DNA of 64,000 bases, taken from contig NZ_BMFQ01000001.1 in the NCBI RefSeq assembly GCF_014638915.1, forward strand, positions 310,001 to 374,000, read 5' to 3'. Below the pieces are notes generated by a model. It saw only the letters and a program-made list of their open reading frames with translations, was not told where the DNA came from and searched no databases. Positions 9,120-17,607 of this stretch are shown piece after piece. The stretch comes from Xanthomarina arctica. GTDB lineage: Bacteria; Bacteroidota; Bacteroidia; Flavobacteriales; Flavobacteriaceae. A program made the translations under genes and the position numbers. Within the stretch, counting starts at the first letter, position 1. The number at the start of each line of letters is the position of its first letter.

Positions 9120-9746
9120 ATGCAAGCTTCCATTATTATAGCAGACGACCATCCATTAATCTTAAGAGGTTTAAACGATTTCTTAATCGAAAAAAAGTAT
9201 AATGTCTTGGCAAGTGCCGTTAATGGTAAAGAAGCTTTCGATCTTATAGAGAGTCATAAACCAGATATTGCTATTTTAGATATCCAAATGCCTTATTTTA
9301 CTGGTTTAGAGATTGCAGAGAAATGTAAGGATCTAGACTATCACACAAAAATAATCCTTATAACTTTTGAGAAAGATGAAACTATATATAAACAGGCCAA
9401 AAACTTAGGTATTTATGGCTATGTATTAAAAGAATTTGCTCTAGAAGAAATTGAACATTGCATTGATAATGTTATTAGAGACATCCCCTATTTTAGTAGA
9501 GAATTACTTTCTTCATTAGAAGTGGAAGAAGCACCAGAAGAGCTTGAAACCTTAACTCCAACGGAAATAGAGGTTATAAAATACATTTCAGATAATAAAA
9601 CAGCGAAGGAAATTGGAGATCTCATGTTTACATCCTTTCGTACTGTAGAAAAACATAAAAGTAATATCAATAAAAAACTAAACCTTACTCCTACAAAATA
9701 TAGTTTACTATTTTGGGCCAAAGAAAATAAGAACCATTTAATATGA
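9120..9746 (+). CDS. LuxR/NarL-family response regulator, orphan
   Basis: The receiver domain spans residues 1-120, with the acidic pair D9-D10, phosphoacceptor Asp54 in AILDIQMP and the conserved Lys near 109 (VLKEF). A LuxR-type helix-turn-helix is at about 145-205 (LTPTEIEVIKYISDNKTAKEIG, then SFRTVEKHKSNINKKL). No histidine kinase is adjacent, so it is an orphan regulator in this window. It lies 63 bp after the retropepsin gene. An 18-bp perfect palindrome begins 3 bp after its stop codon and recurs 320 bp later, which makes this protein the obvious candidate to bind it. Confidence 0.93.
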   Translation: MQASIIIADDHPLILRGLNDFLIEKKYNVLASAVNGKEAFDLIESHKPDIAILDIQMPYFTGLEIAEKCKDLDYHTKIILITFEKDETIYKQAKNLGIYGYVLKEFALEEIEHCIDNVIRDIPYFSRELLSSLEVEEAPEELETLTPTEIEVIKYISDNKTAKEIGDLMFTSFRTVEKHKSNINKKLNLTPTKYSLLFWAKENKNHLI

Positions 9747-9749
9747 AAT

Positions 9750-9797
9750 ATACGTAGTACTACGTATTGTATGGCATGTTAATTAAGCTGATATTTG
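9750..9797 (+). promoter_or_regulatory. Palindromic operator overlapping a Bacteroidota promoter (copy A)
   Basis: ATACGTAGTACTACGTAT at 9750-9767 is a perfect 18-bp palindrome. Its last base opens a -33 TTG (9767-9769), followed by exactly 20 nt and GATATTTG at 9790-9797, one mismatch from TAnnTTTG. The operator thus sits just upstream of the -33 element, a position suited to activation by a dimeric regulator such as the LuxR-type protein encoded upstream. Confidence 0.75.
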
Positions 9798-9800
9798 TCC

Positions 9801-9870
9801 TGCTATTAATTAGTTCTTAGGGAGAATTAATGAAAGCTCTAAATAAATCTAATTTATTTGGAGCTTTCTT
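9801..9870 (+). ncRNA. Candidate short structured RNA (copy A)
   Basis: The promoter at 9767-9797 should start a transcript near 9801. It opens with TGCTATTAAT and a GGGAG element (9820-9824), then a hairpin of 17 bp with one U-G pair: arms 832-848 and 852-868 past 9000, loop CTA. No convincing ORF is present. The start, the GGGAG element and the terminal hairpin recur in copy B although the stem sequences differ. That pattern suggests two paralogous small RNAs or structured leaders. Confidence 0.5.
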
Positions 9871-10069
9871 CGTTTATAGCTATTTCTAAACCAAAAACCA
9901 AAGAATAATTTTGTAATCCTCCTGTTTCTCAAATTTAACACCTTTCCTACTAGGCTTTTTTTTAAAACTTCCAAAATCTCAAAAAAGCACTGATTTTAAA
10001 GGGTTTATGATATTTTTATTTAGAAGAATACAGAACTAATTTAGAAATTTTATCCAAGTTTTCGTAAAA
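9869..10069. other. AT-rich spacer between the two operator/hairpin units
   Basis: About 200 bp with no ORF of note, no strong hairpin and no promoter I could identify. It contains some A- and T-runs only. It separates two units whose operators are exactly 320 bp apart. Confidence 0.5.
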
Positions 10070-10117
10070 ATACGTAGTACTACGTATTGTTTGGCATGTA
10101 GATTATTAAGATATTTA
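10070..10117 (+). promoter_or_regulatory. Palindromic operator overlapping a Bacteroidota promoter (copy B)
   Basis: The same 18-bp palindrome as in copy A lies at 10070-10087, followed by TTG at 10087-10089, again exactly 20 nt, then GATATTTA at 10110-10117. The stretch TTGGCATGT-like after the TTG is also shared with copy A (TGGCATG). Conservation of both operator and spacing, but not of surrounding sequence, argues for function. Confidence 0.75.
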
Positions 10118-10120
10118 CAG

Positions 10121-10196
10121 TGCTATTAATCAATTACCTTTAAGGGAGTACCGATAAAACTCTGTGTACTAAAAAAGGCACAGGGTTTTATTTCCT
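10121..10196 (+). ncRNA. Candidate short structured RNA (copy B)
   Basis: The predicted transcript opens with TGCTATTAAT like copy A and carries AAGGGAG at 10142-10148. It then forms a 13-bp hairpin with one U-G pair: ATAAAACTCTGTG at 10154-10166 against CACAGGGTTTTAT at 10179-10191, followed by TTCC. It could end here as a small RNA or continue as a structured leader for the 33-residue peptide gene starting 43 bp later. Confidence 0.5.
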
Positions 10197-10238
10197 CTTA
10201 AAATTACTAAAGTCCCAAAAATCTAAAATTTTTAAGTT

Positions 10239-10340
10239 ATGGAAAATGAGTATGATTCTATCAACAAATATTTTGTAATTGGATTAGTTATTGTTGTTGT
10301 AACTGTTATTTCAATCAATATTCTTGTTAATTTTTTTTAG
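10239..10340 (+). CDS. 33-residue single-pass membrane peptide
   Basis: ATG at 10239 opens a 33-codon frame: MENEYDSINKYF, then a hydrophobic stretch (VIGLVIVVVTVISINILV) and NFF before TAG. It has an acidic N-terminus and one predicted membrane helix reaching almost to the C-terminus. It lies downstream of operator copy B and upstream of a clear terminator, so it is probably expressed from that promoter. No homologue is known to me. It could be a membrane regulator or toxin-like peptide, but nothing in the sequence decides this. Confidence 0.55.
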   Translation: MENEYDSINKYFVIGLVIVVVTVISINILVNFF

Positions 10341-10358
10341 TTAGTTATTTTCAAGACA

Positions 10359-10392
10359 AAAGCGCAATCTAAAAAATAGATTGCGCTTTTTT
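10359..10392. terminator. Bidirectional terminator
   Basis: AGCGCAATCT at 10361-10370 pairs with AGATTGCGCT at 10378-10387, with a 7-nt loop. T7 follows on the plus strand, and a shorter T-run on the minus strand serves the convergent sucB gene. Confidence 0.92.
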
Positions 10393-10415
10393 TATATTCC
10401 TATAACAGCTTTTTG

Positions 10416-11636
10416 TTATAATTCTAAAGCTTTCTTAATATCGTTATTCATTAATAGTTCCGTTGGATTCTCTAGCGCTTCTTTTACAGCTACCAAAAAC
10501 CCTACAGATTCTTTTCCATCAATAATTCTATGGTCGTAAGATAAAGCAACATACATAATTGGTCTAATTTCTACTTTCCCATCAATAGCTACTGGACGTT
10601 CCACAATGTTGTGCATTCCTAAAATAGCACTTTGAGGTGGGTTAATAATTGGTGTAGATAACATGCTTCCAAAAACACCACCATTAGTAATGGTAAAAGT
10701 TCCACCTGTCATTTCATCTACAGTAATTTGTCCATCACGCGTACGGATAGCCAAACGTTTTACTTCTGCCTCAACACCTCTAAAAGATAAATTTTCTGCA
10801 TTTCTAATTACTGGAACCATTAAACCTTTTGGTCCAGAAACCGCAATAGATACATCAACAAAATCGTAAGAAATCATTTCTTTCTCATCTATCATTGAAT
10901 TAACAGCTGGATACATTTTTAATGCTCTTACAACTGCTAAAGTAAAGAAGGACATGAATCCTAAACCTACATTATGCTTATTCTTAAAAGTTTCTTTATA
11001 TTCATTACGTAAAGTAAAAATTGGCGACATATCCACCTCGTTGAACGTGGTTAACATTGCCGTTGTATTCTTGGCTTCTACCAAACGTTCTGCTACTTTA
11101 CGACGTAACATAGACATTTTACTTCTTGAAGAACTTCTTGTTCCACCTGTTGGAGTTCCCATAGAAGGTACTGCTTGTACAGCATCTTCTTTAGTAACAC
11201 GGCCATCTTTTCCAGTACCAGAAATACCTGAAGCATCCATGCCTTTTTCGGCTAAAATCTTTTTTGCTGCAGGACTAGCAGTTCCTGTTGCGTATGTTTT
11301 TGTTTCTGCAACTGGAGCAGGTTTTTCTTCTTTTTTAGGAGCTTCAACCTTTTGTTCTTCTTTCGCTGGAGTTGGAGCAGAATCTCCTTCTGGCTTAGAA
11401 GCACTAGTATCTATTAAACAAACAACAGCTCCAACCGCAACAGCATCACCTTCTTCAGCTTTAAGTGTAATGGTTCCACTGGCTTCTGCTGGTAATTCTA
11501 ATGTAGCTTTATCGCTATCTACCTCAGCAATTGCTTGGTCTTTTTCTACATAATCTCCATCTTGCACTAACCAAGTTGCTATTTCTACTTCTGTAATTGA
11601 CTCTCCTGGTGAAGGAACTTTCATTTCTAAAATCAT
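10416..11636 (-). CDS. sucB: 2-oxoglutarate dehydrogenase E2 (dihydrolipoyl succinyltransferase)
   Basis: The 406-residue enzyme transfers succinyl groups from lipoyl to CoA in the 2-oxoglutarate dehydrogenase complex of the TCA cycle. An N-terminal lipoyl domain (1-77) carries the lipoylated Lys43 in DSDKA. A Pro/Ala/Glu-rich linker follows, then a peripheral subunit-binding domain (about 115-155, [33 protein letters not shown]). The catalytic domain (about 180-406) has SYDHRIIDG with His369 and Asp373. Its start codon is 134 bp downstream of the M23 peptidase gene, in the same orientation as sucA. Confidence 0.97.
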   Translation of the reverse strand: MILEMKVPSPGESITEVEIATWLVQDGDYVEKDQAIAEVDSDKATLELPAEASGTITLKAEEGDAVAVGAVVCLIDTSASKPEGDSAPTPAKEEQKVEAPKKEEKPAPVAETKTYATGTASPAAKKILAEKGMDASGISGTGKDGRVTKEDAVQAVPSMGTPTGGTRSSSRSKMSMLRRKVAERLVEAKNTTAMLTTFNEVDMSPIFTLRNEYKETFKNKHNVGLGFMSFFTLAVVRALKMYPAVNSMIDEKEMISYDFVDVSIAVSGPKGLMVPVIRNAENLSFRGVEAEVKRLAIRTRDGQITVDEMTGGTFTITNGGVFGSMLSTPIINPPQSAILGMHNIVERPVAIDGKVEIRPIMYVALSYDHRIIDGKESVGFLVAVKEALENPTELLMNNDIKKALEL

Positions 11637-11770
11637 AATTATAATTTTATTTGTAATCTATTTGCTTACGTTGTTTTTGTTCTATTTCTTTTTGTCCTTT
11701 TGCAATTCTTAATTTAAAGTTATGGACAAATCTTTAAATTGTTTCTTGTATTTGGTTTCTAAATAAAACC

Positions 11771-12733
11771 CTATCTACCTATATTCTTTATAACATCTCC
11801 CTTTATAGGAAGATAATCTATTTTTGTTTCGCCATTAACAGAAATTCTTTCAAAATATATTTTCCCACCAGTAGCAATATTCATGTCCACAGTGTTTTGC
11901 AGGCTTAAATGCAAATGTGGCTCCGTTGAATTTCCAGAATTTCCACATTGCGCCAACAAGGTTCCTTGTCTAATAAACTGTCCTTCTCTAACCACAACTG
12001 ATTGATGTTTTAAATGCGCAAACATGATATATTCTTTATCACTAGTTTCTAAAATAATGGTATTTCCAGTTATTTGTTTGGCATTTTTTTCTCCTGGAAT
12101 ATTATCTTCAATTCCAGTAATTACTTTAACAACCTTAGCGTCACAAGGCGCAATTATCTCTTTTCCAAATGCAAAATAACTTTCATTTATTTTAGGATCA
12201 CCTTTAAAAGTTGCACCATCTTTCCTAATTAAAAAATCATATGCAAACTGCTGATTCTCGTAATCTATGTGATAATTTTGAGCTTTTTCTATTCCTCCCC
12301 AAAATACAAACCATGAGTCATTAAAAGGCAAAATCATTTTAGTTGCATTTCTTTCAATTTCTTTCAGACTTTTAGGCCTATGGTAAGTTACTTTCAGGCC
12401 TCCAATTTTATTGTTTTTATCTAAAAAAATCATCAAATCTCTCACTTCCGAAGCAAATGTAACCTTATAAATTTGAGCTTTATCTGTTAATTTATTGAAT
12501 TCTATATTAGAAATATCTCCTAAGGAATTCTTTAAATCGCCAAAAAATGCATTGGTCTTTAAAGGTGGCATTGCCTTTTTCATGGTGTAATTAAACATAT
12601 TATATATGGCATTGTAATCTCCTTCATTATAAAAAGTCTCCAATTCTGAAAGTACTTTTTCATAATTTTCTTTTTCTTGTGAAAAAGACACTAAAGATAC
12701 GAGCAATAATAATATGAATAATCCTTTCTTCAT
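11771..12733 (-). CDS. M23-family peptidase inserted between sucA and sucB
   Basis: A signal peptide (1-19, ending SFSQ) is followed by an N-terminal DUF3887-like segment (about 22-115) and a C-terminal LytM/M23 domain. Zinc ligands can be assigned: His155 and Asp166 in H-N10-D (HIDYENQQFAYDF), His240 (FAHLKH), and His273/His275 in EPHLHLSL. All look intact, so it should be an active peptidoglycan or protein endopeptidase in the periplasm. Its ATG directly abuts the sucA stop codon (no gap), so translation is probably coupled to a metabolic gene, which is unexpected for a cell-wall enzyme. Confidence 0.88.
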   Translation of the reverse strand: MKKGLFILLLLVSLVSFSQEKENYEKVLSELETFYNEGDYNAIYNMFNYTMKKAMPPLKTNAFFGDLKNSLGDISNIEFNKLTDKAQIYKVTFASEVRDLMIFLDKNNKIGGLKVTYHRPKSLKEIERNATKMILPFNDSWFVFWGGIEKAQNYHIDYENQQFAYDFLIRKDGATFKGDPKINESYFAFGKEIIAPCDAKVVKVITGIEDNIPGEKNAKQITGNTIILETSDKEYIMFAHLKHQSVVVREGQFIRQGTLLAQCGNSGNSTEPHLHLSLQNTVDMNIATGGKIYFERISVNGETKIDYLPIKGDVIKNIGR

Positions 12734-15493
12734 TTAACGCTGGTTGTTTTTAGTTTTATCGAAAACAAAATCTATAACCTCTTTATGACGTTTTTTTGAA
12801 CGCACAGAGCTACCAGCTGCTGGAGCACCATATGCTCGTCTTGTTGCTGCTCTAAACGTTTTCACTTCGTCTAAATGCATTAGCATATGACTGTAAGCCC
12901 CCATGTTTCTTGGTTCTTCTTGAGCCCAAACCACATCGTCAGCATTTTTATATTTTTTTAAGATCGCTCTAATATCTTTTGCAGGTAATGGGAACAATTG
13001 CTCTATTCTAACTAAAGCTATATCGTCTCTTCCTAATTTTTCTTGTTCTTCAAGCAAATCGTAATAGAATTTTCCTGTAAGAAAAACCAAGGTTTTAATT
13101 TTAGCCACTTTTGCTCTTTCGTCGTCAATTAACATCTTGAATTCGCCATTTGCAAACTCATCAACAGTTGAAACAACTAATGGATGACGCAACAAACTTT
13201 TAGGTGTAAATACAATTAGAGGTTTTCTAAATTTTGCTTTTACTTGTCTTCTTAATAAATGAAACATGTTAGCAGGCGTTGTACAATCTGCTACATACAT
13301 ATTGTCCTTTGCACAAAGTTGTAAATAACGCTCCATTCTCCCTGAAGAATGTTCTGCTCCTTGACCTTCGTAACCATGTGGTAAAAGCATTACCAACCCG
13401 TTTTGAAGTTTCCATTTATCTTCGGCCGCAGAAATATATTGATCTAACATAATTTGGGCTCCATTACTAAAATCTCCAAATTGTGCTTCCCAAATAGTAA
13501 GTGTATTTGGACTAGCCATAGCATAACCGTAATCGAAACCTACAACGCCATATTCAGAGAGTAAGGAGTTATAAATAAAAAAACGTCCCTGCTTATCACT
13601 AATATTATTATGAAGAATAATTTCTTCTTCACTATCTTCTACTTTAACAACGGCATGTCTATGAGAAAAAGTTCCTCTTTCAACATCTTGTCCAGAAATT
13701 CGAATATCGTATCCTTCTTCTAAAATAGAACCATAAGCTAAATGCTCTGCCATAGACCAATCTAACTTGTTTTCGTCAAACATGTCTTGTCTAGATTCTA
13801 TTAAACGAGAAATTTTTCGAATAAATTTTTTGTCTTTTGGTAATGATGAAATAACCTTTGTAATTTTAGTCAACCCTTCCGTAGAATAAGTTGTATCTAT
13901 AGGTTTCATCATTTTATCTTCATCAACAGAAATATAGTTCACCCATTCATTTTGCATAAATGGGGTTATTACTGTTTTATCTTCTTTTCTAGAATCTTCT
14001 AATTTTACTTCTAAAGAAGCTTTATAATCTTCTTCTAATTTAGTAACATAGTCACTATCTATAATTCCTTGAGAAATTAGCTTTTCGGCATAAATCTGTC
14101 TTGGATTCTCATGCTTAGCAATCGCTTTATATAATTTTGGTTGTGTAAAACGAGGTTCGTCACCTTCATTATGGCCATATTTTCTATACCCTAATAAATC
14201 AATAAACACATCGCGTTTAAACTGCATTCTAAAGTCTAATGCAAATAACATGGCGTGTACAACAGCTTCTGCATCGTCTGCATTTACATGCAATACTGGA
14301 GAAAGTGTTACTTTTCCAACGTCTGTACAATACGTACTTGAACGTGCATCTAAATAGTTAGTAGTAAAACCTACTTGGTTGTTTACAACAATATGTATGG
14401 TTCCATTTGTTTTGTAACCATCTAATTTCGCCATTTGAACAATCTCGTAAACAATACCTTGACCAGCAATAGCGGCATCTCCATGCACTATAATTGGCAA
14501 AACTTGAGACGGATTATCCGGATATTTATCGTCTTGCTTGGCTCTAACAATTCCTTCTACTACAGCTCCAACCGTTTCTAAATGCGACGGGTTTGGCGCT
14601 ATATTTAAATTAATTTTCTTACCTGAATTTGTAATTCGGTCGCTAGTCCAACCTAAGTGATATTTAACGTCACCATCAAAAACTTCTTGTTCGTAATCTT
14701 TTCCATCGAACTCACTAAAAATATCTTTAGCAGATTTTCCGAAGATATTAGTTAAGGTACTTAAACGACCACGGTGGGCCATTCCCATAACAAATTCCTT
14801 CACATCATATTCTGATGCTTTTTCAATCAAAGCATCTAAAGCGGGGATTAAAGACTCTCCTCCTTCTAAAGAAAAACGTTTCTGTCCAACATATTTTGTA
14901 TGCAAGAAACTTTCAAAAGAAACAGCTTCGTTTAGTTTTTTAAGAATGTATTTTTTTTGTTCAGCTGAAAAGTTTGGCTGATTATCATTAATATTTAGTT
15001 TTTCCTGAATCCATTTTATTTCCTCAGGTTTTCTAATGTACATATATTCTACACCAATAGAACTACAATAGATACTCTCTAAATGATTTATAATTTGTTG
15101 TAATGTCTGAGGTCCGGTACCTAATACTTCTCCTGCATTAAAAACGGTCCCTAAGTCCAATTTAGACAACCCAAAGTTTTCTAAATCTAATGTTGGCTCA
15201 TATTTTCTGCGATCTCTTACAGGGTTTGTCTTTGTAAATAGATGCCCACGTGTTCTGTAACCATCTATAAGCTTTATAACCTGGAATTCTTTAGTAAGGT
15301 TTTCAGAAACAAGCTCGCAAGAAACGTCTTCTCTTGGTAGATCTATTTCTCCAGAACTTTCGCTACCAAAATCGAAACCTTGGAAAAAGGCTCTCCAACT
15401 TGGTTCTACAGAATCTGGGCTTTGTAAATATTGGTCGTATAATTCAGCAAAATATGCTGTATGTGCGGCGTTTAAGAAAGAAAATTTGTCCAT
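12734..15493 (-). CDS. sucA: 2-oxoglutarate dehydrogenase E1
   Basis: The 919-residue product has the family's usual length and runs from an N-terminal E2-binding motif (FLNAAHTAYFAELYDQYL) through the thiamine-diphosphate domain (GMAHRGRLSTL; GDAAIAGQGIVYE; NNQVGFTT) to the C-terminal EEPRNMGAYSHM motif. It decarboxylates 2-oxoglutarate and succinylates the lipoyl group of SucB. It is first in a minus-strand unit with the M23 peptidase and sucB. A -7 box TACTTTTG lies at 15539-15532 on the minus strand, predicting a leader of about 35 nt. Confidence 0.98.
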   Translation of the reverse strand: MDKFSFLNAAHTAYFAELYDQYLQSPDSVEPSWRAFFQGFDFGSESSGEIDLPREDVSCELVSENLTKEFQVIKLIDGYRTRGHLFTKTNPVRDRRKYEPTLDLENFGLSKLDLGTVFNAGEVLGTGPQTLQQIINHLESIYCSSIGVEYMYIRKPEEIKWIQEKLNINDNQPNFSAEQKKYILKKLNEAVSFESFLHTKYVGQKRFSLEGGESLIPALDALIEKASEYDVKEFVMGMAHRGRLSTLTNIFGKSAKDIFSEFDGKDYEQEVFDGDVKYHLGWTSDRITNSGKKINLNIAPNPSHLETVGAVVEGIVRAKQDDKYPDNPSQVLPIIVHGDAAIAGQGIVYEIVQMAKLDGYKTNGTIHIVVNNQVGFTTNYLDARSSTYCTDVGKVTLSPVLHVNADDAEAVVHAMLFALDFRMQFKRDVFIDLLGYRKYGHNEGDEPRFTQPKLYKAIAKHENPRQIYAEKLISQGIIDSDYVTKLEEDYKASLEVKLEDSRKEDKTVITPFMQNEWVNYISVDEDKMMKPIDTTYSTEGLTKITKVISSLPKDKKFIRKISRLIESRQDMFDENKLDWSMAEHLAYGSILEEGYDIRISGQDVERGTFSHRHAVVKVEDSEEEIILHNNISDKQGRFFIYNSLLSEYGVVGFDYGYAMASPNTLTIWEAQFGDFSNGAQIMLDQYISAAEDKWKLQNGLVMLLPHGYEGQGAEHSSGRMERYLQLCAKDNMYVADCTTPANMFHLLRRQVKAKFRKPLIVFTPKSLLRHPLVVSTVDEFANGEFKMLIDDERAKVAKIKTLVFLTGKFYYDLLEEQEKLGRDDIALVRIEQLFPLPAKDIRAILKKYKNADDVVWAQEEPRNMGAYSHMLMHLDEVKTFRAATRRAYGAPAAGSSVRSKKRHKEVIDFVFDKTKNNQR

Positions 15494-15531
15494 ATAAAAG
15501 GAAATGCTAAAACGTTTAATCTAAATTTATA

Positions 15532-15539
15532 CAAAAGTA
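15532..15539 (-). promoter_or_regulatory. Probable -7 element of sucA
   Basis: Read on the minus strand this is TACTTTTG, a perfect match to TAnnTTTG. No good TTG is present 20 nt further upstream, so only the -7 half is supported. Confidence 0.45.
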
Positions 15540-15609
15540 CAACTTTTAGTAAAATTAGATATGGTTTTATTATTTTTATACTCTAGTAATTTAAACCAAA
15601 ATGTAAGTT

Positions 15610-16152
15610 ATGAAAAACAACGCCCCAATTAAATTAAAATCAATACTTCTTGTCTTTTTTATATGTTTGTTTTCGATGCCAATTTTTGCACAGGAACCTT
15701 CTAATAACCAAAAGAGTGATTTTTGGAATCATGTACGGTTTGGTGGTGGCATAGGATTGAGCTTTGGAAACGAATTTTTTAGTGGCACACTATCTCCAAG
15801 TGCTATCTATCAATTTAACCCACAATTTGCTTTTGGTGTTGCCTTAAGTGGTACTTATAATTCTCAAAAATATTTTTACAAATCTACTATTATTGGAGGA
15901 AGCATTCTTGGACTTTACAATCCTATTAGCCAATTACAACTTTCTGCAGAATTTGAAGAAAACTATGTAACCGTAGATTGGGATAACAGAACAGGATTTG
16001 ACAACGAAAACTATTGGTATCCTTCCTTGTTTATTGGCGCAGGTTACCAGACCAAGAATGTTACGATGGGAATTAGATTTGATGTTCTATACGACAGTGA
16101 TAAAAGCACTTATGCACAGCCTTGGATGCCTTTTGTACGTATTTACTTTTAA
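15610..16152 (+). CDS. Outer-membrane beta-barrel protein
   Basis: The 180-residue product has a signal peptide (about 1-27, ending FAQ) and alternating hydrophobic/polar strands with Gly- and aromatic-rich turns. It ends in VRIYF, the aromatic C-terminus typical of outer-membrane barrels. An eight-stranded barrel would fit the length. It is divergent from sucA. Similar small proteins next to sucA are, I believe, sometimes labelled alpha-ketoglutarate decarboxylase in Flavobacteriaceae. Nothing in this sequence supports an enzyme; that name would be carry-over from the neighbour. Confidence 0.75.
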   Translation: MKNNAPIKLKSILLVFFICLFSMPIFAQEPSNNQKSDFWNHVRFGGGIGLSFGNEFFSGTLSPSAIYQFNPQFAFGVALSGTYNSQKYFYKSTIIGGSILGLYNPISQLQLSAEFEENYVTVDWDNRTGFDNENYWYPSLFIGAGYQTKNVTMGIRFDVLYDSDKSTYAQPWMPFVRIYF

Positions 16153-16167
16153 TTAAGAAGAAGGAAA

Positions 16168-16518
16168 TTAACTATATTTCTGTTTAAACCAAACTTTTTG
16201 CCATTCTCTTTGAAGCAATAAAAAAGTTACTTGTTCAGAAAGCACTAACACGTCACTTCCATCTAATTGTTTTACTTTTTCTTCTGGCACGTCTACTATA
16301 TAAAGTAGATTTAAATAATCCATGAATTTTTCTTGAATCAATCTAAAAATGGTTTCATGCAACATGAGTTTTAAACTTGAAGGCAAAATGTCTTCATCAA
16401 AATCTAAATCGATGTTAGCATATAGAAAGTCTTTATTTAACTGAATTACCAATTTCTTATACAACTCTAGTTGTATTGCCGTATCAAGAATATCTTGTGT
16501 TGTTTGTGGTTGATTCAT
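16168..16518 (-). CDS. Small conserved-looking cytoplasmic protein, function unknown
   Basis: The 116-residue protein is acidic and predicted helical, with no signal peptide or membrane span. I do not recognise a domain. It lies 31 bp downstream of the polyprenyl synthetase gene in the same direction, so the two are probably co-transcribed. The start MNQPQTTQDILDTAIQLELYKK is the only reasonable one. Confidence 0.7.
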   Translation of the reverse strand: MNQPQTTQDILDTAIQLELYKKLVIQLNKDFLYANIDLDFDEDILPSSLKLMLHETIFRLIQEKFMDYLNLLYIVDVPEEKVKQLDGSDVLVLSEQVTFLLLQREWQKVWFKQKYS

Positions 16519-16549
16519 TTATATATTTGAAACTAATTTTAGAAAACAA

Positions 16550-17524
16550 TTAAACGTTTCTGCCCATTAGTTGTTCTCCAAAAGTGATAAGTTCTAATTT
16601 ATTCTTTTCAGAAATGTCTAATTTCTCTAATACTAAAAAGGCTTTCTTCGTGTAATTTTCAATAGCTTTTTGTGTGGCATCAGCCGAACCGCTAGTAATA
16701 AATATTTGTTTGGCGGTATTAATTTTTTCGGAATGATCTGTGGTATTTAAACTATACAAATGTTGTAGCTCCGTTTTCTTATTAGCTTCTGAAAACTCAA
16801 CAGCTTTTAAATACAGATAGGTTTTTTTATTCTCTATAATGTCGCCACCAACTTGTTTTCCAAACGTATTTGGATCTCCAAACACATCCAAATAATCGTC
16901 TTGCAACTGAAATGCAATCCCTAAGTTTTTACCAAATTCGTAAATAACATCTTGATCTTCTTCAGACGCTTCAGCAACAATGGCACCCATTTTCATGGCT
17001 GCACCAACTAAAACAGCTGTTTTGCATTCAATCATTTTTAAATATTCTGGAATGCTAACATCGTCTCTGGTTTCAAAATCGACATCAAATTGTTGCCCTT
17101 CGCAAACTTCTAATGCCGTTTTACTAAATAATTTTGCCAAGGCTTGGAATATAGAAGCATCGTAATTTTCAAATAATTGGTAGGCCATAATTAACATGGC
17201 ATCTCCAGAAAGAATTCCGGTATTAAGGTCCCATTTTTCATGAACTGTCTCTTCTCCTCTTCTTAAAGGTGCATCGTCCATAATATCATCATGGACCAAA
17301 GAAAAGTTATGAAAAACTTCAATGCTTAAAGCGGCATCCAAGGCTTTTTTATAATCACACTCAAAAATCTCGGCAGTCATTAAAGTTAAAACCGGACGCA
17401 AGCGTTTGCCTCCTAATTTTAAAATATAATTTATGGGATTGTACAGAGATTCCGGTTGTCTCTTTATTGTAAACGTGTTTAAATAAGAAACAAATGCTTC
17501 CTGATAAAATAGTACTTGTTGCAT
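16550..17524 (-). CDS. Polyprenyl diphosphate synthase (trans-type)
   Basis: The 324-residue enzyme condenses isopentenyl diphosphate with an allylic diphosphate. The family signatures are present: GGKRLRPVL (38-46), first Asp-rich motif DDIMDD (79-84) and second Asp-rich motif DDYLD (209-213). It is likely a farnesyl/geranylgeranyl or longer-chain synthase feeding menaquinone, carotenoid or undecaprenol synthesis; the product chain length cannot be told with certainty. Dxs, the first enzyme of the MEP route to its substrates, is encoded at 29922-31694 in the same window. Confidence 0.94.
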   Translation of the reverse strand: MQQVLFYQEAFVSYLNTFTIKRQPESLYNPINYILKLGGKRLRPVLTLMTAEIFECDYKKALDAALSIEVFHNFSLVHDDIMDDAPLRRGEETVHEKWDLNTGILSGDAMLIMAYQLFENYDASIFQALAKLFSKTALEVCEGQQFDVDFETRDDVSIPEYLKMIECKTAVLVGAAMKMGAIVAEASEEDQDVIYEFGKNLGIAFQLQDDYLDVFGDPNTFGKQVGGDIIENKKTYLYLKAVEFSEANKKTELQHLYSLNTTDHSEKINTAKQIFITSGSADATQKAIENYTKKAFLVLEKLDISEKNKLELITFGEQLMGRNV

Positions 17525-17607
17525 GGAACAAAAATACTATAATTAAAGGCACTTATGCAATAAGTTTTTGTCAATATTAACAAATGGTTAAAACTTTGGA
17601 AACTTTT

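Noticed and set aside
10954-11553. 199-codon open frame on the plus strand
   Set aside because: It lies entirely antisense to sucB, whose motifs and codon pattern are clear; long antisense frames are common in such genes.
15610-16152. Possible alpha-ketoglutarate decarboxylase
   Set aside because: The protein has a signal peptide and a barrel-like C-terminus and no thiamine-diphosphate motifs; only its position next to sucA suggests the name.
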